Source: an uncultured Ruminiclostridium sp.
GTDB lineage: Bacteria; Bacillota; Clostridia; Oscillospirales; Ruminococcaceae
Direction of reading: 5' to 3'
DNA length: 64,000 bases
Assembly: GCA_947629925.1 (NCBI GenBank)
Contig: CANRFO010000002.1
Coordinates: 1 to 64,000 of the forward strand
Shown here: in pieces, positions 39,357 to 49,900 of the stretch
Position numbering within the stretch: the stretch's first letter is position 1
Layout: each line of letters begins with the position of its first letter
Translations under genes and position numbers: made by a program
Notes under the pieces: generated by a model
The model's input: the letters and a program-made list of their open reading frames with translations, nothing else
What the model was told of the DNA's origin: nothing
The model's database searches: none

Positions 39357-39579
39357 ACCTGTTGGCTTCGTAACTCAGTTCAAATTTTGGACACGCCGGA
39401 CGGGTTGGCGGATTAAATTCTATTCCGGAAACTGCAAGGCATCTGCATCTTATTGTATCATCAAATTCAACACCCCCTACGCTGAGGTTTTTCAGCTTGA
39501 TATCTTTCTCCATATACTTGCAAAATCCGCAGATGTTTCCGATATGTGTGTTTTTCTTGGGATAAGCATGAGTTGCCAT
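39346..39579 (-). CDS. Small cysteine-containing protein, 77 residues (first gene of the leftward operon)
   Basis: The start at 39579 follows AAAGGAGAATATTAAA. Cysteines in ICGFCKYM, RCRCLAV and PACPKF suggest a metal site. It is about 80 bp from the strong leftward promoter at 39668-39696. Unrecognised. An earlier in-frame start at 39645 lacks a ribosome site. Confidence 0.6.
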   Translation of the reverse strand: MATHAYPKKNTHIGNICGFCKYMEKDIKLKNLSVGGVEFDDTIRCRCLAVSGIEFNPPTRPACPKFELSYEANRYAK

Positions 39580-39667
39580 TTTAATATTCTCCTTTTTTGA
39601 TTTTGTTGATCTCAACATTTTACTTGCTTTAAAAAGCGCAGGCAAATTTGTTTATTGATTTACTGAC

Positions 39668-39696
39668 ATTATACCACATAAACCCCTATTTGTCAA
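39668..39696 (-). promoter_or_regulatory. Perfect consensus promoter for the leftward operon
   Basis: On the minus strand TTGACA, 17-bp spacer, TATAAT, an exact sigma-70 consensus. Two direct copies of AAACCCCT (39680-39687 and 39702-39709, 22 bp apart) overlap its spacer and flank its -35, so they are candidate operators for the divergent XRE regulator. Confidence 0.8.
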
Positions 39697-39762
39697 CATA
39701 AAAACCCCTGACAGATGTTTTTTGAGATTGTTTATTTAGGTTATAATGGTATGGGTGATTAT

Positions 39763-40110
39763 ATGTATAATAGTGTAGATTACAAGCGATTAGGCGAGCG
39801 TATCAAAGAAGAACGTCTTCACTTGCGGCTTACTCAGGCACAGCTTGCTGAAGCCATTGACATTTCTGATACTTATATGGGTGCAATTGAGCGTGGTGAG
39901 CGTGGACTTTCTCTTGATACGCTCGTTATGCTCGCTGAACGCCTTGGTGTCACAGTTGATTACTTACTGTCAAATTCGGTGCCTGACATTGATTCAAATA
40001 TTTTGGATCAGTTTAGGCAAATTATGGATAAACAGCCTTTGGAGCGCAAGAGAATGGCAATTAACGTGCTCAGAGCTGTCTTTGCGTATTTTGATGATGA
40101 TAGTAAATAA
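39763..40110 (+). CDS. XRE-family repressor of the 21-kb element
   Basis: 115 residues from the ATG at 39763; TATAAT at 39742-39747 lies so close that upstream in-frame ATGs are unlikely. The helix-turn-helix is LTQAQLAEAIDISDTYMGAIERG, followed by LDTLVMLAERLGVTVDYLL, standard for XRE/Cro-CI proteins. A short C-terminal helix could dimerise. It is transcribed away from the consensus leftward promoter that carries repeated AAACCCCT boxes, a layout like a lysogeny switch: it probably represses the leftward operon and controls the element's state. Confidence 0.85.
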   Translation: MYNSVDYKRLGERIKEERLHLRLTQAQLAEAIDISDTYMGAIERGERGLSLDTLVMLAERLGVTVDYLLSNSVPDIDSNILDQFRQIMDKQPLERKRMAINVLRAVFAYFDDDSK

Positions 40111-40114
40111 TATT

Positions 40115-40324
40115 TTATAATGTCTTTGCATTTCCGAAGCGTAGTTTTCGGAAAAGCTCAACATCGTTCACAAAACGTCTTACTGCAAGATCAGTAAGCA
40201 GCTCCACAGGCTGAGAATACTCGTTTGCAATTTTATGGAGCTGGTCATAAGCCATTCCGTCAGTAAGATAAATTGCAAACACTTCATTATCAACTGTGCT
40301 TTTCATTTGTGTGTCAATGTCCAT
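40115..40324 (-). CDS. Hypothetical protein, 69 residues
   Basis: Starts MDIDTQMKS with AAAGGAG upstream. It contains YDQLHKIANEYSQPVELLTDLAVRRF, resembling a ribbon-helix-helix or short helical DNA-binding segment. It is convergent with the XRE gene (four bases between stops). It could be an antitoxin or a transcription factor of the element; not certain. Confidence 0.5.
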   Translation of the reverse strand: MDIDTQMKSTVDNEVFAIYLTDGMAYDQLHKIANEYSQPVELLTDLAVRRFVNDVELFRKLRFGNAKTL

Positions 40325-40480
40325 TTTAAACTCCTTTCCAAAGCTGCCTTTTACGGACGGCTTTTATTTTTCTCTGAATTAACGAATGAAATAATTTTTA
40401 AATTTCCTTTTTCATTTTATTTTCCTCCTAAATATGTTATAGTAACATTATAAGCGTTAAACACTAATACTTTCACATAT

Positions 40481-40527
40481 AAAACTACCCCTCAGCCCTT
40501 TAAAACAGGGGCTGAAGGGTAGTTTTT
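40481..40527. terminator. Hairpin near the right end of the element
   Basis: AAAACTACCCCTCAGCCC pairs with GGGCTGAAGGGTAGTTTT (two internal mismatches). The stretch 40325-40806 otherwise holds no gene I can support. Confidence 0.65.
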
Positions 40528-40753
40528 CATATGCTTGCTCAAAAAGCAGTGATATCAGGGTTTTCACTTGATTACATATTTAAGGAGGTTTCCGATTGCG
40601 TTCGGACATATAAACTACTTCACTTTCACCGAAACTTTCGATAACTTTCTTTTTTCTTATTTACATTCTTTCGAATATGTGATATAATTATGACAATTTA
40701 AATATTTGATTTTTACTCCTGCTCGATAGCAAAAATCCCCATAAATTTAACCA

Positions 40754-40786
40754 CCCCCAAGTCCTTTATTAGTAAGGGTTTGGGGG
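40754..40786. terminator. Second hairpin just inside the right end
   Basis: CCCCCAA/CCTT pairs with AAGG/TTGGGGG around a 7-nt loop, followed by CGTTTACTT. It lies 20 bp before the attR core. Confidence 0.5.
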
Positions 40787-40806
40787 CGTTTACTTAATTT
40801 GCCCAT

Positions 40807-40848
40807 TTCGGCGAACTACTTGACGCATATCAGAGCAAAATAAAGTAA
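40807..40848 (+). pseudogene. cotJC: attR core and C-terminal tail of the manganese catalase gene
   Basis: TTCGGCGA at 40807-40814 repeats the left core. Reading on in the catalase frame gives FGELLDAYQSKIK and a TAA at 40846-40848. This supplies the end that is missing at 19796, so excision of the element would rejoin the gene without a scar. Confidence 0.72.
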
Positions 40849-40863
40849 TTATGCTCTATGCAG

Positions 40864-40896
40864 AAAAACGTCCCTTGAAAATTCAAGGGACGTTTT
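40864..40896. terminator. Terminator shared by the catalase gene and the giant adhesin
   Basis: A perfect 15-bp stem (AAAACGTCCCTTGAA and complement) with a 2-nt centre and T-runs on both strands. It lies 18 bp after the adhesin stop. Confidence 0.88.
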
Positions 40897-40913
40897 ATTT
40901 GATTCAGGAGCTT

Positions 40914-43900
40914 TTATTTTTTCCTGCGTTTAGTTCCTGCCGCGAGCGCAAGCGCCGCTGCTATGAACAGTGACGCGGTTCCCAGACCAAGACCTGTCGG
41001 CATATTTTCATCATTGGGGTCAACTGCCTGCGGGCCGTCGTCTGTTTCAGAAGGAACAGCGGTATCTTCTGAGCCGCTTGTTGTGTCTGTGTTTACAGGT
41101 TCCTCTGTTTCACCCGTTTCAGTACCGACGCTTTCATCAGGAGCAGTTGTTCCTTCAGAAGCCGTTATTTCGTCAGGAGCGGTCGTCTCATCGGGAGCTG
41201 TTGTCTCGGAGCCGGAATCGGAAGAGGTATCAGAGAATACAAAACCTACCTTCGAGTTAAGGAATATTGCCCTTGCAACCTTATCAACAACTATAACGCC
41301 ATCCGCATTTGTTGCAATCAAGTCGTAGCCTAATGTATCTTTTTCAACGACCTGATATTGTGTGAACTCAAGAATATCCCTTATTATGATATATTCTCCG
41401 CCGCGAAGCTTGAATGTGTCGCCGCTTCTGATATAGCCTGAGTAAGAACCTTCATAAGCGTACAAACCGTCAAGCTCCGTGCCGTCAACATCGGTCAATG
41501 TTACGGTAAATTCAAATTCATCTTTCGGATCTGCGAAACTTCCTTCGATAATGTTCTCTATCATCAGGTTTCCGGGCTTTCTGTATCTGTGGTTTACAAA
41601 CGCGGCTGTGGAAGTCTTGCCTGCGATAATGGTGCCGCTTTCGCCTACCGACGTTATCTCGTAATCATCGTAATTGAATTCCTCTACCAGATACCCAAGT
41701 CCTTCGGGCAGTCCGTCCGCCGTTTTGCTTTCGCCGCTCTTGAGGGTGAAATCGGCAATTCCGTCTATAAATGTCATATCGCCGTAAATACCGTCCTCAA
41801 TAACTGCTCCTGCGTTGCGCGCCATGCTGAAGAGAGTTACTCTGAAGTCGAATTCCTTATCGGGATCGCTTCCGTCGCCGGTTATCATATTGGAAACGGT
41901 AAGCTTTCCGACGCTTGAAACGGGAGGCAAAGGAGCGCTGTTCTTGACATTTACAACGGAAGCCACAACGGTTTCATATTCGGGTATCGTGCCGATTGCG
42001 TTGGTGTAAGTTACCGTGTATCCGTTATCGACTGTTTCTTCCAGCGTGTATCCTATTCCTGCGGGAAGACCTACTGCGGTGATGCTTTCACCGCCCTTGA
42101 GAGTAAACTCGGCAACACCGTCAACAAACTCAATCTCTCCGTAAAGTCCGCTTATTGTATTGTCAACAAGCGTCAGCGTAAACGTAAATACATCGTCCGC
42201 ATTTGCGTCCGTTCCCGTAACGATATTGCTTATCATCAGATCACCCGTTGGGTCGGGTATAGGTTCGCTCGGGTCGATCGGAGGAGGAGTTATTGTTGCA
42301 TTCTTTACATTTACAACAGTGACAACCGCCGTATCGTTATCGGGTACCGTGCCGCTTTCGTTTGTATAAGATACGGTGTATCCGTTATCAACTGTTTCTT
42401 CCAGCGTGTAGCTTGTTCCTGCGGGAAGACCTGCTGCGGTAATGCTTTCGCCATCCTTGAGAGTAAACTCGGCAACACCGTCGGTAAACTCAATATCTCC
42501 GTAAACTCCGCTTATTGTAGTGTCACTAAGCGTCAGCGTAAACGTAAATTCATCGTCCGCATTTGCGGCTGTTCCTGTTACGGTATTGGAAATCATTATA
42601 TCTCCCTTTGGAACGACAGGTTCATTTTCGTCAAGATTGTTTACAAATACCGCCTTGACTGTATCGTTTTCGGGAATGACTCCGTTGTCGCCTGTAAATG
42701 AAGCTTCGTAATCGCCGCTTTCTTCAGTTACGGTATAGTGAGCATACGCGGGAATATTTAAAGCCGTGACGCTCTTTCCTGAGCTGAGCTTAAATGTTGC
42801 AACGCCGTCGGTGAAGAACATTTCGCCGAACAGTCCGTTAACTGCCTTATCGTCAAGAGTTACAGTGAAATCAAACTCCGCTTCGGGATCGCCAGCCGTA
42901 CCTGTTACCAGCTTGGAGACCACAAGGCTTCCTACCTTTGCGCCTGTAACGTCTTCGGAGATAAATACCTGATTTGAGGTAACGGAAACGCTTGCCGCGT
43001 CTGCGGGAGAAGCTTTATAGCTTACCTCGGCGGTATTGCTCCATACAGTCGTTTCTTCCGCTTCGGGAACAGAAACGCTGAACGAAACGCTTACGCTGCT
43101 TTCGGGAGCGATAGTATCAAAGCTCCAGCTTATTTTTCCTTCGGCAAACACGCCGTTTTCGATGCTGCTCTCGTCAAGTATCAGCCCGTCGGGAACGCTG
43201 TCCTCTACGGTTACGTCATAAGCCACACCTTTGCTGTTATTTGTAACGGTTATGGTGTAGGTAACTTGGTCGCCCGCAGAAACTGCCTGACGTGCCGTAC
43301 TCGGAGCGCCGCCGTTTACATACTGCGTTTTTTCAACGGTGACGTCTGTTTCCTCCATGATGTTGGTAAACATCGCCTGCATATCAAGCTCTGTCTTTCC
43401 GATCGTGCCGTCCTGACCATAGGTCTTTGTTACATCGCCGCTCAGAACATATCCTGCGGGAATATCGGTTTTGGTTTCTTCAACTGTATACTCAGTTCCG
43501 TAAGGAATGTTGAGTATCTTTATCTCTTCGCCGTGGCGGAGAGTAAATGTACCGTCATTGGCGATAGATGTAACGCCGTCTGCTGCCTCGCACGGGAACG
43601 TGTCGGGAGCGGAAGCTTCACCGTGCTTGTCGGTAAATGTTACTTTAAAGGTAAACTCTGCTTTTACGTCCACCGTCTGACCGTCGGCAGGCTCTACCGT
43701 CTTTCCGACTGTAAGCGTACCGAACAGCATCGTGTAGATATACTCAGCCGTTACCTCGGTATTATCTGAAGCTATCGTGCCTTCTATGGTCTTTTCACCA
43801 TTCAGGGTATAACCTTCGGGGATATTCTTTTCTGTAACGCTGTACGTCGTTCCGTAAGGAATATCCTTTATCGTGATTTTTTCATCATGCTTGAGCGTTA

Positions 43901-46900
43901 TGTCAGCAACGCCGTTTTCAAAGGTAATATCGCCGATAACTCCGTTAAATGTTGTGTCGCTGAGCTTTACGGTGTATACGAACTCATCTGATTCGTCGGG
44001 AGCCTGACCTGCGGCTTCGTCAACGTCAACGGTGTTCGTTACTGTCAGCGAACTGAACAGTCTTGTGTTTACAAATGCAGCATTAGCGTCAACTCCCTTG
44101 GGAATAACGTCGCTTATCTTTTGTTCCTCAGGCTTATAACCCGACTTTTCGTCAAGCGGAGCTGCGCCTTTGTCCTTGCTGTCAACTTCCTCTACGATAT
44201 AGTCAATTCCTGAAGGGATATTGCTGATAGTTATGGACTCGCCGTGTTTAAGGGTGATTATGTCGCCGTCGCGGACAGTTCCTGCCACACCTTCGCTTGA
44301 ACCGACATAAGGATAAGCTCTGTATCTGCTCAGCTCTGATCCTGTTTGCTCGTCGATAAACGTTACTTTGAAGTAGAACTCCGTATTTTCGTCTATCCAC
44401 TGCTTTGTATTTTTATCGACTTTGACCGTCTTGGAGATTGTCAGTCCGCCTGCGGGATAAACATTGATAAATTTTGTTTCAATGTCACCGACCACTGTTC
44501 CCGTGAGAGTATCTTCATCCTTGCAGGAAAAGTATCTGGGCATACGTTCGGGAACTTCCGTAACGGTATAATAAGTGCCTTCGGGTATATCGGCAAATTC
44601 AGCAGATTCTCCGTCACGAAGCTGTATCGTTTCGCCGCTTTTTATGCTTCCGCCTGCGGCGCCGTTAACTGTATAGCTGAATGTCCCTTCAAGAGGCTTA
44701 TTGCCGTCAGCGTCCTCTGAGAATGTCACCTTAAAGGTGAAGCGAGGATCGGTGGGCATTGTATAGCCATCGTCCACCTCAACGGTCTTCTTTACGGTAA
44801 GCGTTCCCGTATCTATTTTGACGTTCAGCTTAACTTTAACTTCGCTTTGCGCGCTTTCGGACATTCCGTTGTATTCAACGCTTACGCTGTTCTGCCAGCT
44901 GCTCGACTTGAAGGGCAGCTTCGCCTGGAACGAAAGTGTTTTCGTTTCCCCTGCCTTTAAAGCGTTGATATGCCAGATTATCCTTCCTTCTTCGTTGATA
45001 TAGATATATTCGCCGTTGTCGCTTATGCTGCCTTCAATTATTTCAAATTCTTCATCCTTAGGCAGAATATCGGTGATGTCTATATCTCTTGCGGAAGCTT
45101 CGCCCGTGCTGGTGACATTGATGTGGTAAGTTACCGTGTCGCCTGCTTTGGCGGTCAGCTCGTCATCTGTGAAAGCGCCTTCTTCAACGCTTTGTTCAGC
45201 TTTTATCTCCAGAACAGGCTGCTGTACTTCGGTTTCATTGGAGCTAATGACCGCCGAGCTGCCGTCAGGGTTGTTTGCGAAGGTAGCTGAAGCGGTATTT
45301 CTGCGGATAACGCCTACTTTAGCCTCAGGAACGGTCACGGTGAATGTGACGGTCGTTGAATCGTTGGGAGCAAGGCTTCCGATGTTCCATGTTATCTTTC
45401 CGTTTTCAAATACTCCGCTGTCCGAGATATTTTCGGGCGTGCTGCCGTCAGTGATCTCATCGGTGACAACAATTCCTCTTGCTTCGCTTTCGCCTTTATT
45501 GGTAACTGTGATAGAGTAATTCAGCTTGTCGCCTTCCTTGACGTAAAGTATTCCGCCTATTTCGTCGATTGGATTATTGTCCTTGTCGGTAGCGGAAACA
45601 GTCTTTTCAACGTTGATACCCGGAACATATTCCTTAACTTCCACGGTGTTGGAACTTGTCTTAGCTGTTTCAGGCCTGTTGTCATATTCGAGAGAAGCGG
45701 TATTTTCCCATGTAGTCATTGTCTTGACAGAAGGAACTTTTACCGTGAATGTAAGGGTCTTTGAAGCTTCGGGACCAAGATCTCCGAGCTTCCATGTTAC
45801 GGTTCCGCCGCTTTCTTCGCCGCCTTCAGTAATGCTGCCTGCAACAAGTGTGAGCCCTTCGGGTATCTTGTCGGTAACTGCTACATCTTTTGCCACTGAA
45901 TACTTATCGGTATTCTTTACGGTTATAACGTAGGTTATTTCATCATCAAGATATACCTCGGTGGTCGCTACGGTTTTGGTTCCGTTATTTATCATCATTT
46001 CCTTTTCGATGGAAACAACGGGTTTTGCAAGCGTATTGCTGAACGCTATGCTGTTTTTGTTGATTTCTTTTTCATCGCCGCTGTCTTTGCTTACCGTGAT
46101 TTTGTCAATGTAAAGCTTTCCTGAAGTATCGTCTTCTACATATACTTTGACGGTATATACGGCTTTATCGTAAGTAACGCTTTCATTCGTGCCTTTTGTC
46201 TCACTAACTTTATATACATACTCGCCTGCTTCGGGATAAGTTTCCAGCTCCTGAGTTATTGCAGTGAACAAGTTGTTGTCGCTGTCGGGCAGGGAAGCGG
46301 TCAGAGTTTCGTTGAACTCGCCGCCTACACCGCCTGTAACGGTAAATTTAAACGTAAATTCATCCGCTTTGTACGGCGCACCTTCAAGCTCCTTATTGAT
46401 CGTTATCTTCGGAGCTTCGTCGGTAGCGGCAGGTTTGTACTTGTTTGTGAATGTAAGCGCTCCGTCATATACAGGTTCGCTTACCGACAACGCACCTGTT
46501 GTCTTATCTACGGTAACCGTATAAATGATCTTTATTATCTTATCGGTATCGTAGATAAGTCCGCTTTCCTTTGCTTTGTCAGGGTCAGCAGGAGGATTTT
46601 CCGTTACGGTAACGGTATAAGTACCTGTCTTGGTAAATGTTATTTCACCGAATCGGATCGGGTCAAATTTGTAAACGCCGTCTGTTTCGCTGACTGTTGA
46701 GTAAAGAGTGCGCTTGGTTTCACCGTTTGATGTAAATACCGCGCCGCCCGTTTTACCGCTTATTTCAGCAGCGAAAGCAAACAGGTTTTCGTCGGTGTCC
46801 TTTACTGCTCTGCCATCTATCACCTTTGTGATATCGGGAACAGACGCTTTTGTTTCAGTAAGGCTTATTTCATTGGTGAAATTGATTATTCTGGAGTCTT

Positions 46901-49900
46901 CGCTGCCGCTTCTGTCAAAGCTGCCTTCTGCTTCGTATGTTTCTTTTCCGTCCGCTTCGGTCTTGTAGTTAGCTTCGGACTTCTGAACGACTTTATAGCT
47001 TACATGGTCGCCTATGCCCTCAATGAGTATGCCCTGACCGTGTTTGAGCTTTACGGTAGCTACACCGTCTTTAAATTCAATGCTTGTCGGCTTGTCAGGG
47101 TCTACCTCTACGTCTTCGATGCCGTTTATTTTACCGTATTTGCAATTAAATATACCCCTTATAGGACTTTTGTCAATGCTTTCGTCATTTGTAAGCGTAA
47201 TGGTATATTCAAATTCTTTTTCGGTATCAATAGCGTCGACATCATCGCAAATTATCTCGTTGGTGACTACCAGAACGCAGGGAACAGGCGTATACTTATT
47301 TGTAAATTCACTGCTCTTATTATTATATGCTGTTTTTACTTCAAGCTTGCCTGTTTCGCTGTTGCAGGAAACAGTATAAGTAATTGTTATTATATTTGTA
47401 TCAGCAGTGATATGCGAAGTATCGTAACCTGTCGCTTCGTCATAGTTTTCGACTGCTTCAAAGGTATACGTTCCTTCCTGGCTGAAGTCAACGCTGCCGA
47501 AGCTTATATTACCGCTTTTATCATTTGTAGCGGTTTTGCTGAATCCTGTCAGGCTTGTTCCGTCTGTCTGTTTGATACTGAAGTTAAACGCGGAATCTAC
47601 ATCACCATAATTCTGCACAAGGTCAAGATCGCCGTACAATACCTTTTTCGTCAAGGTGATTTCCTGCGTTATCGGGTCGGGCGTATAGATATTGTTGAAC
47701 TGAGGAGCTTCAACCACGGCTCCGTCCTTTTTAACGGTTTTGCTCACTTCAAGTTTGCCGTTATTATCAACGACGGTGTATTCAACGGTGATTTGTCCTT
47801 CGTCGTAAGCGATAGTGCCGTCTTTGTCAAATCCGCTTGTAGACTCGTTTTCCTTGACAGTGACAGTATATACTCCCGCACGGGTGAACTTTACAGGTAT
47901 AGTGATCTTATGATCCGCGTCGTTTGTTATATTGGACTTTTCGATCGTTGCACTGCCTGCTGTTCCGCCGCCTCCTGCCGCGATAGAAGCGTTAAAGCTG
48001 AATATATCCGCGCCGAAATCGATTGCTGTGCCTGCGTCAGTTTTAAGCGTTTTTTCGATAGTGATTGTATCGGAGGCAGACTCAGGCTTATATTTGTTCT
48101 CAAAGCTTACAGAAGTCTGTTTCACTCCACCTTTTTCGATTACTGTTTCAGCGGTAAACGTACCGTTTTCATAGTCGTCTTTTACAGTAACAGTGACCGT
48201 ATAAACGCTGTTGTCAACGCTTATTGTATCGGTTTTCTCCGTTGCTTCGCTTATTTCATAAACATAAGTCCCTGCCTTATCAAATGTGCCTAAATTAACA
48301 GTTTCTGTTTTGCTGTAGGACTTTTCAGTTCCGTCTGCACCGGAAATGTCAACGGTTACATTAACATCGTCATGATTATAATCAGCGGGAACATCATTAA
48401 CATCAACTTTCGCCCTTTCAACTTTAAAGCTGAACTCATTATTGGTCGATTTGATAACAGAACCTTTCAGAGTTTTGCTGATATCTACGCTTACCTCATC
48501 GCTTTCAGCGGCTTTGTATTCATTTGTGAAAGTAACGTTTGCGGTTGCAGCTGTAAATGCAACATCATCACCGCTGACGCTTTCAATTTCAAGATTACCA
48601 TTATTGTCTTTAACATTAACGGTAATAGTTTTTGGAGCGTCGATCGTTATTCCCTTAACGTCAGTTTCATTTTCAGTAATGGTATACTCATAAGCACCTG
48701 CTTTTGTAAACGTTATATCATTAAACTTAAATTCTCCGCCGTTTTTGCTTGTGTTAGTTGTTGCAGAAACTTCGGTGTCAGCAGGCATCGGCGCGCCTGT
48801 TGTTTCAGGTGACAAAGTAAACGAATAATTATCGTTATCAATATCATCTACCCAATCACGACCGCTTATCGTCTTTGTACCTGTTATTGAAAGTTTTACA
48901 GAATTAGGCTCATATTTGTTCGTAAACTTGACAGTTGCGGAAGCACTTGCTTCGTCAAATGTAACATCAGCGCCTGTCACATTCTCAACTTTAAGCTTTC
49001 CGTCATTATCCACGACTTCGACAGTAACAGTTTTTTCAGATTTGCTGTCATAAGTGAAACCTGTCTGCGATGTGGTGGTATCTTCTTTTACGGTATAAGT
49101 ATAAGTACCCGCTTTTTCAAAGGTTATCGTTCCGAAATTTTTCTTTTCGTTTAATTTTAAGGAAACATCTCCTGAAACGCCCTCGCTTGTGAAGTCATCC
49201 TTTGACAAGTCTATCGTAGTTTTGTCCGCGGGCATAAAATCACTGCCTGACAATTCAAAGCCAAACTTGTATGAATAGTCCTTGTCAGGCTTCTGAACCG
49301 TTATATCCTTATCAAGCTGAAGTGTAAAGTCAACAGGGTCAGGAGTATATGTGTTCGTGAACTTGACAGTTGCAGTTGCAGAAGCACCTGTTGTGCCTGA
49401 TGTAACATCAGCGACTTTAATTTCCGTAACTTCAAGCTGTCCATTATTATCAATAACTGTTACTTTAATATTTTTAGTCTGTTCATCTGAAGAAAATCCT
49501 GTATATTTTGAACCTTTTTCAGTAACAGTATAGTTATAAATACCTGCTTCAGTATAGGTTATTTTGTCAAAACTGTCAGATTCTTTAACTTTACTATTAG
49601 AGAAGCTTAAAGTTAAGCTATCGGTTGCGTCGCCTGACAATTCAAAATCAAACGCATATGAATAGTCCTTTGCAGGAGTCTGACCGCTTATCTCCTTTTC
49701 CAGATTCAGCGTTAATGTTGCAGACTCAGGCTTATATGTGTTCGTGAAGCTTATTTTTACATCATCTGTTTCGCCCTTCTTTGTGATCGTGACATCAGTA
49801 TCAAGCTTTCCTGTTGTATGATTGTCCGTCACTTCGATGGTGACCGTATAAACGCTGTTGTCAACGCTTATTGTATCGGTTTTCTCCGTTGCTTCGCTTA

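Larger units (their letters stand above)
19789..40814. mobile_element. About 21.0-kb integrative (mobilizable) element inserted in the catalase gene
   Basis: The ends are set by the shared 8-bp core TTCGGCGA at 19789-19796 and 40807-40814, and by restoration of the catalase frame when the element is removed (unit length 21018 bp). It carries its own large serine integrase next to the left end, a TcpA/FtsK-like ATPase, a Rep_trans/MobT-like protein, a small resolvase, a YqaJ exonuclease, an XRE regulator with a divergent promoter, and a TIR/SPFH cargo operon. No VirB4-like or other mating-channel genes are present, so it is more likely mobilizable than self-conjugative. Confidence 0.75.

Noticed and set aside
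47004-48293. Long open frames on the + strand opposite the adhesin (for example 429 codons)
   Set aside because: They are antisense shadows of a repetitive gene with biased codons; they lack ribosome sites and recognisable domains.
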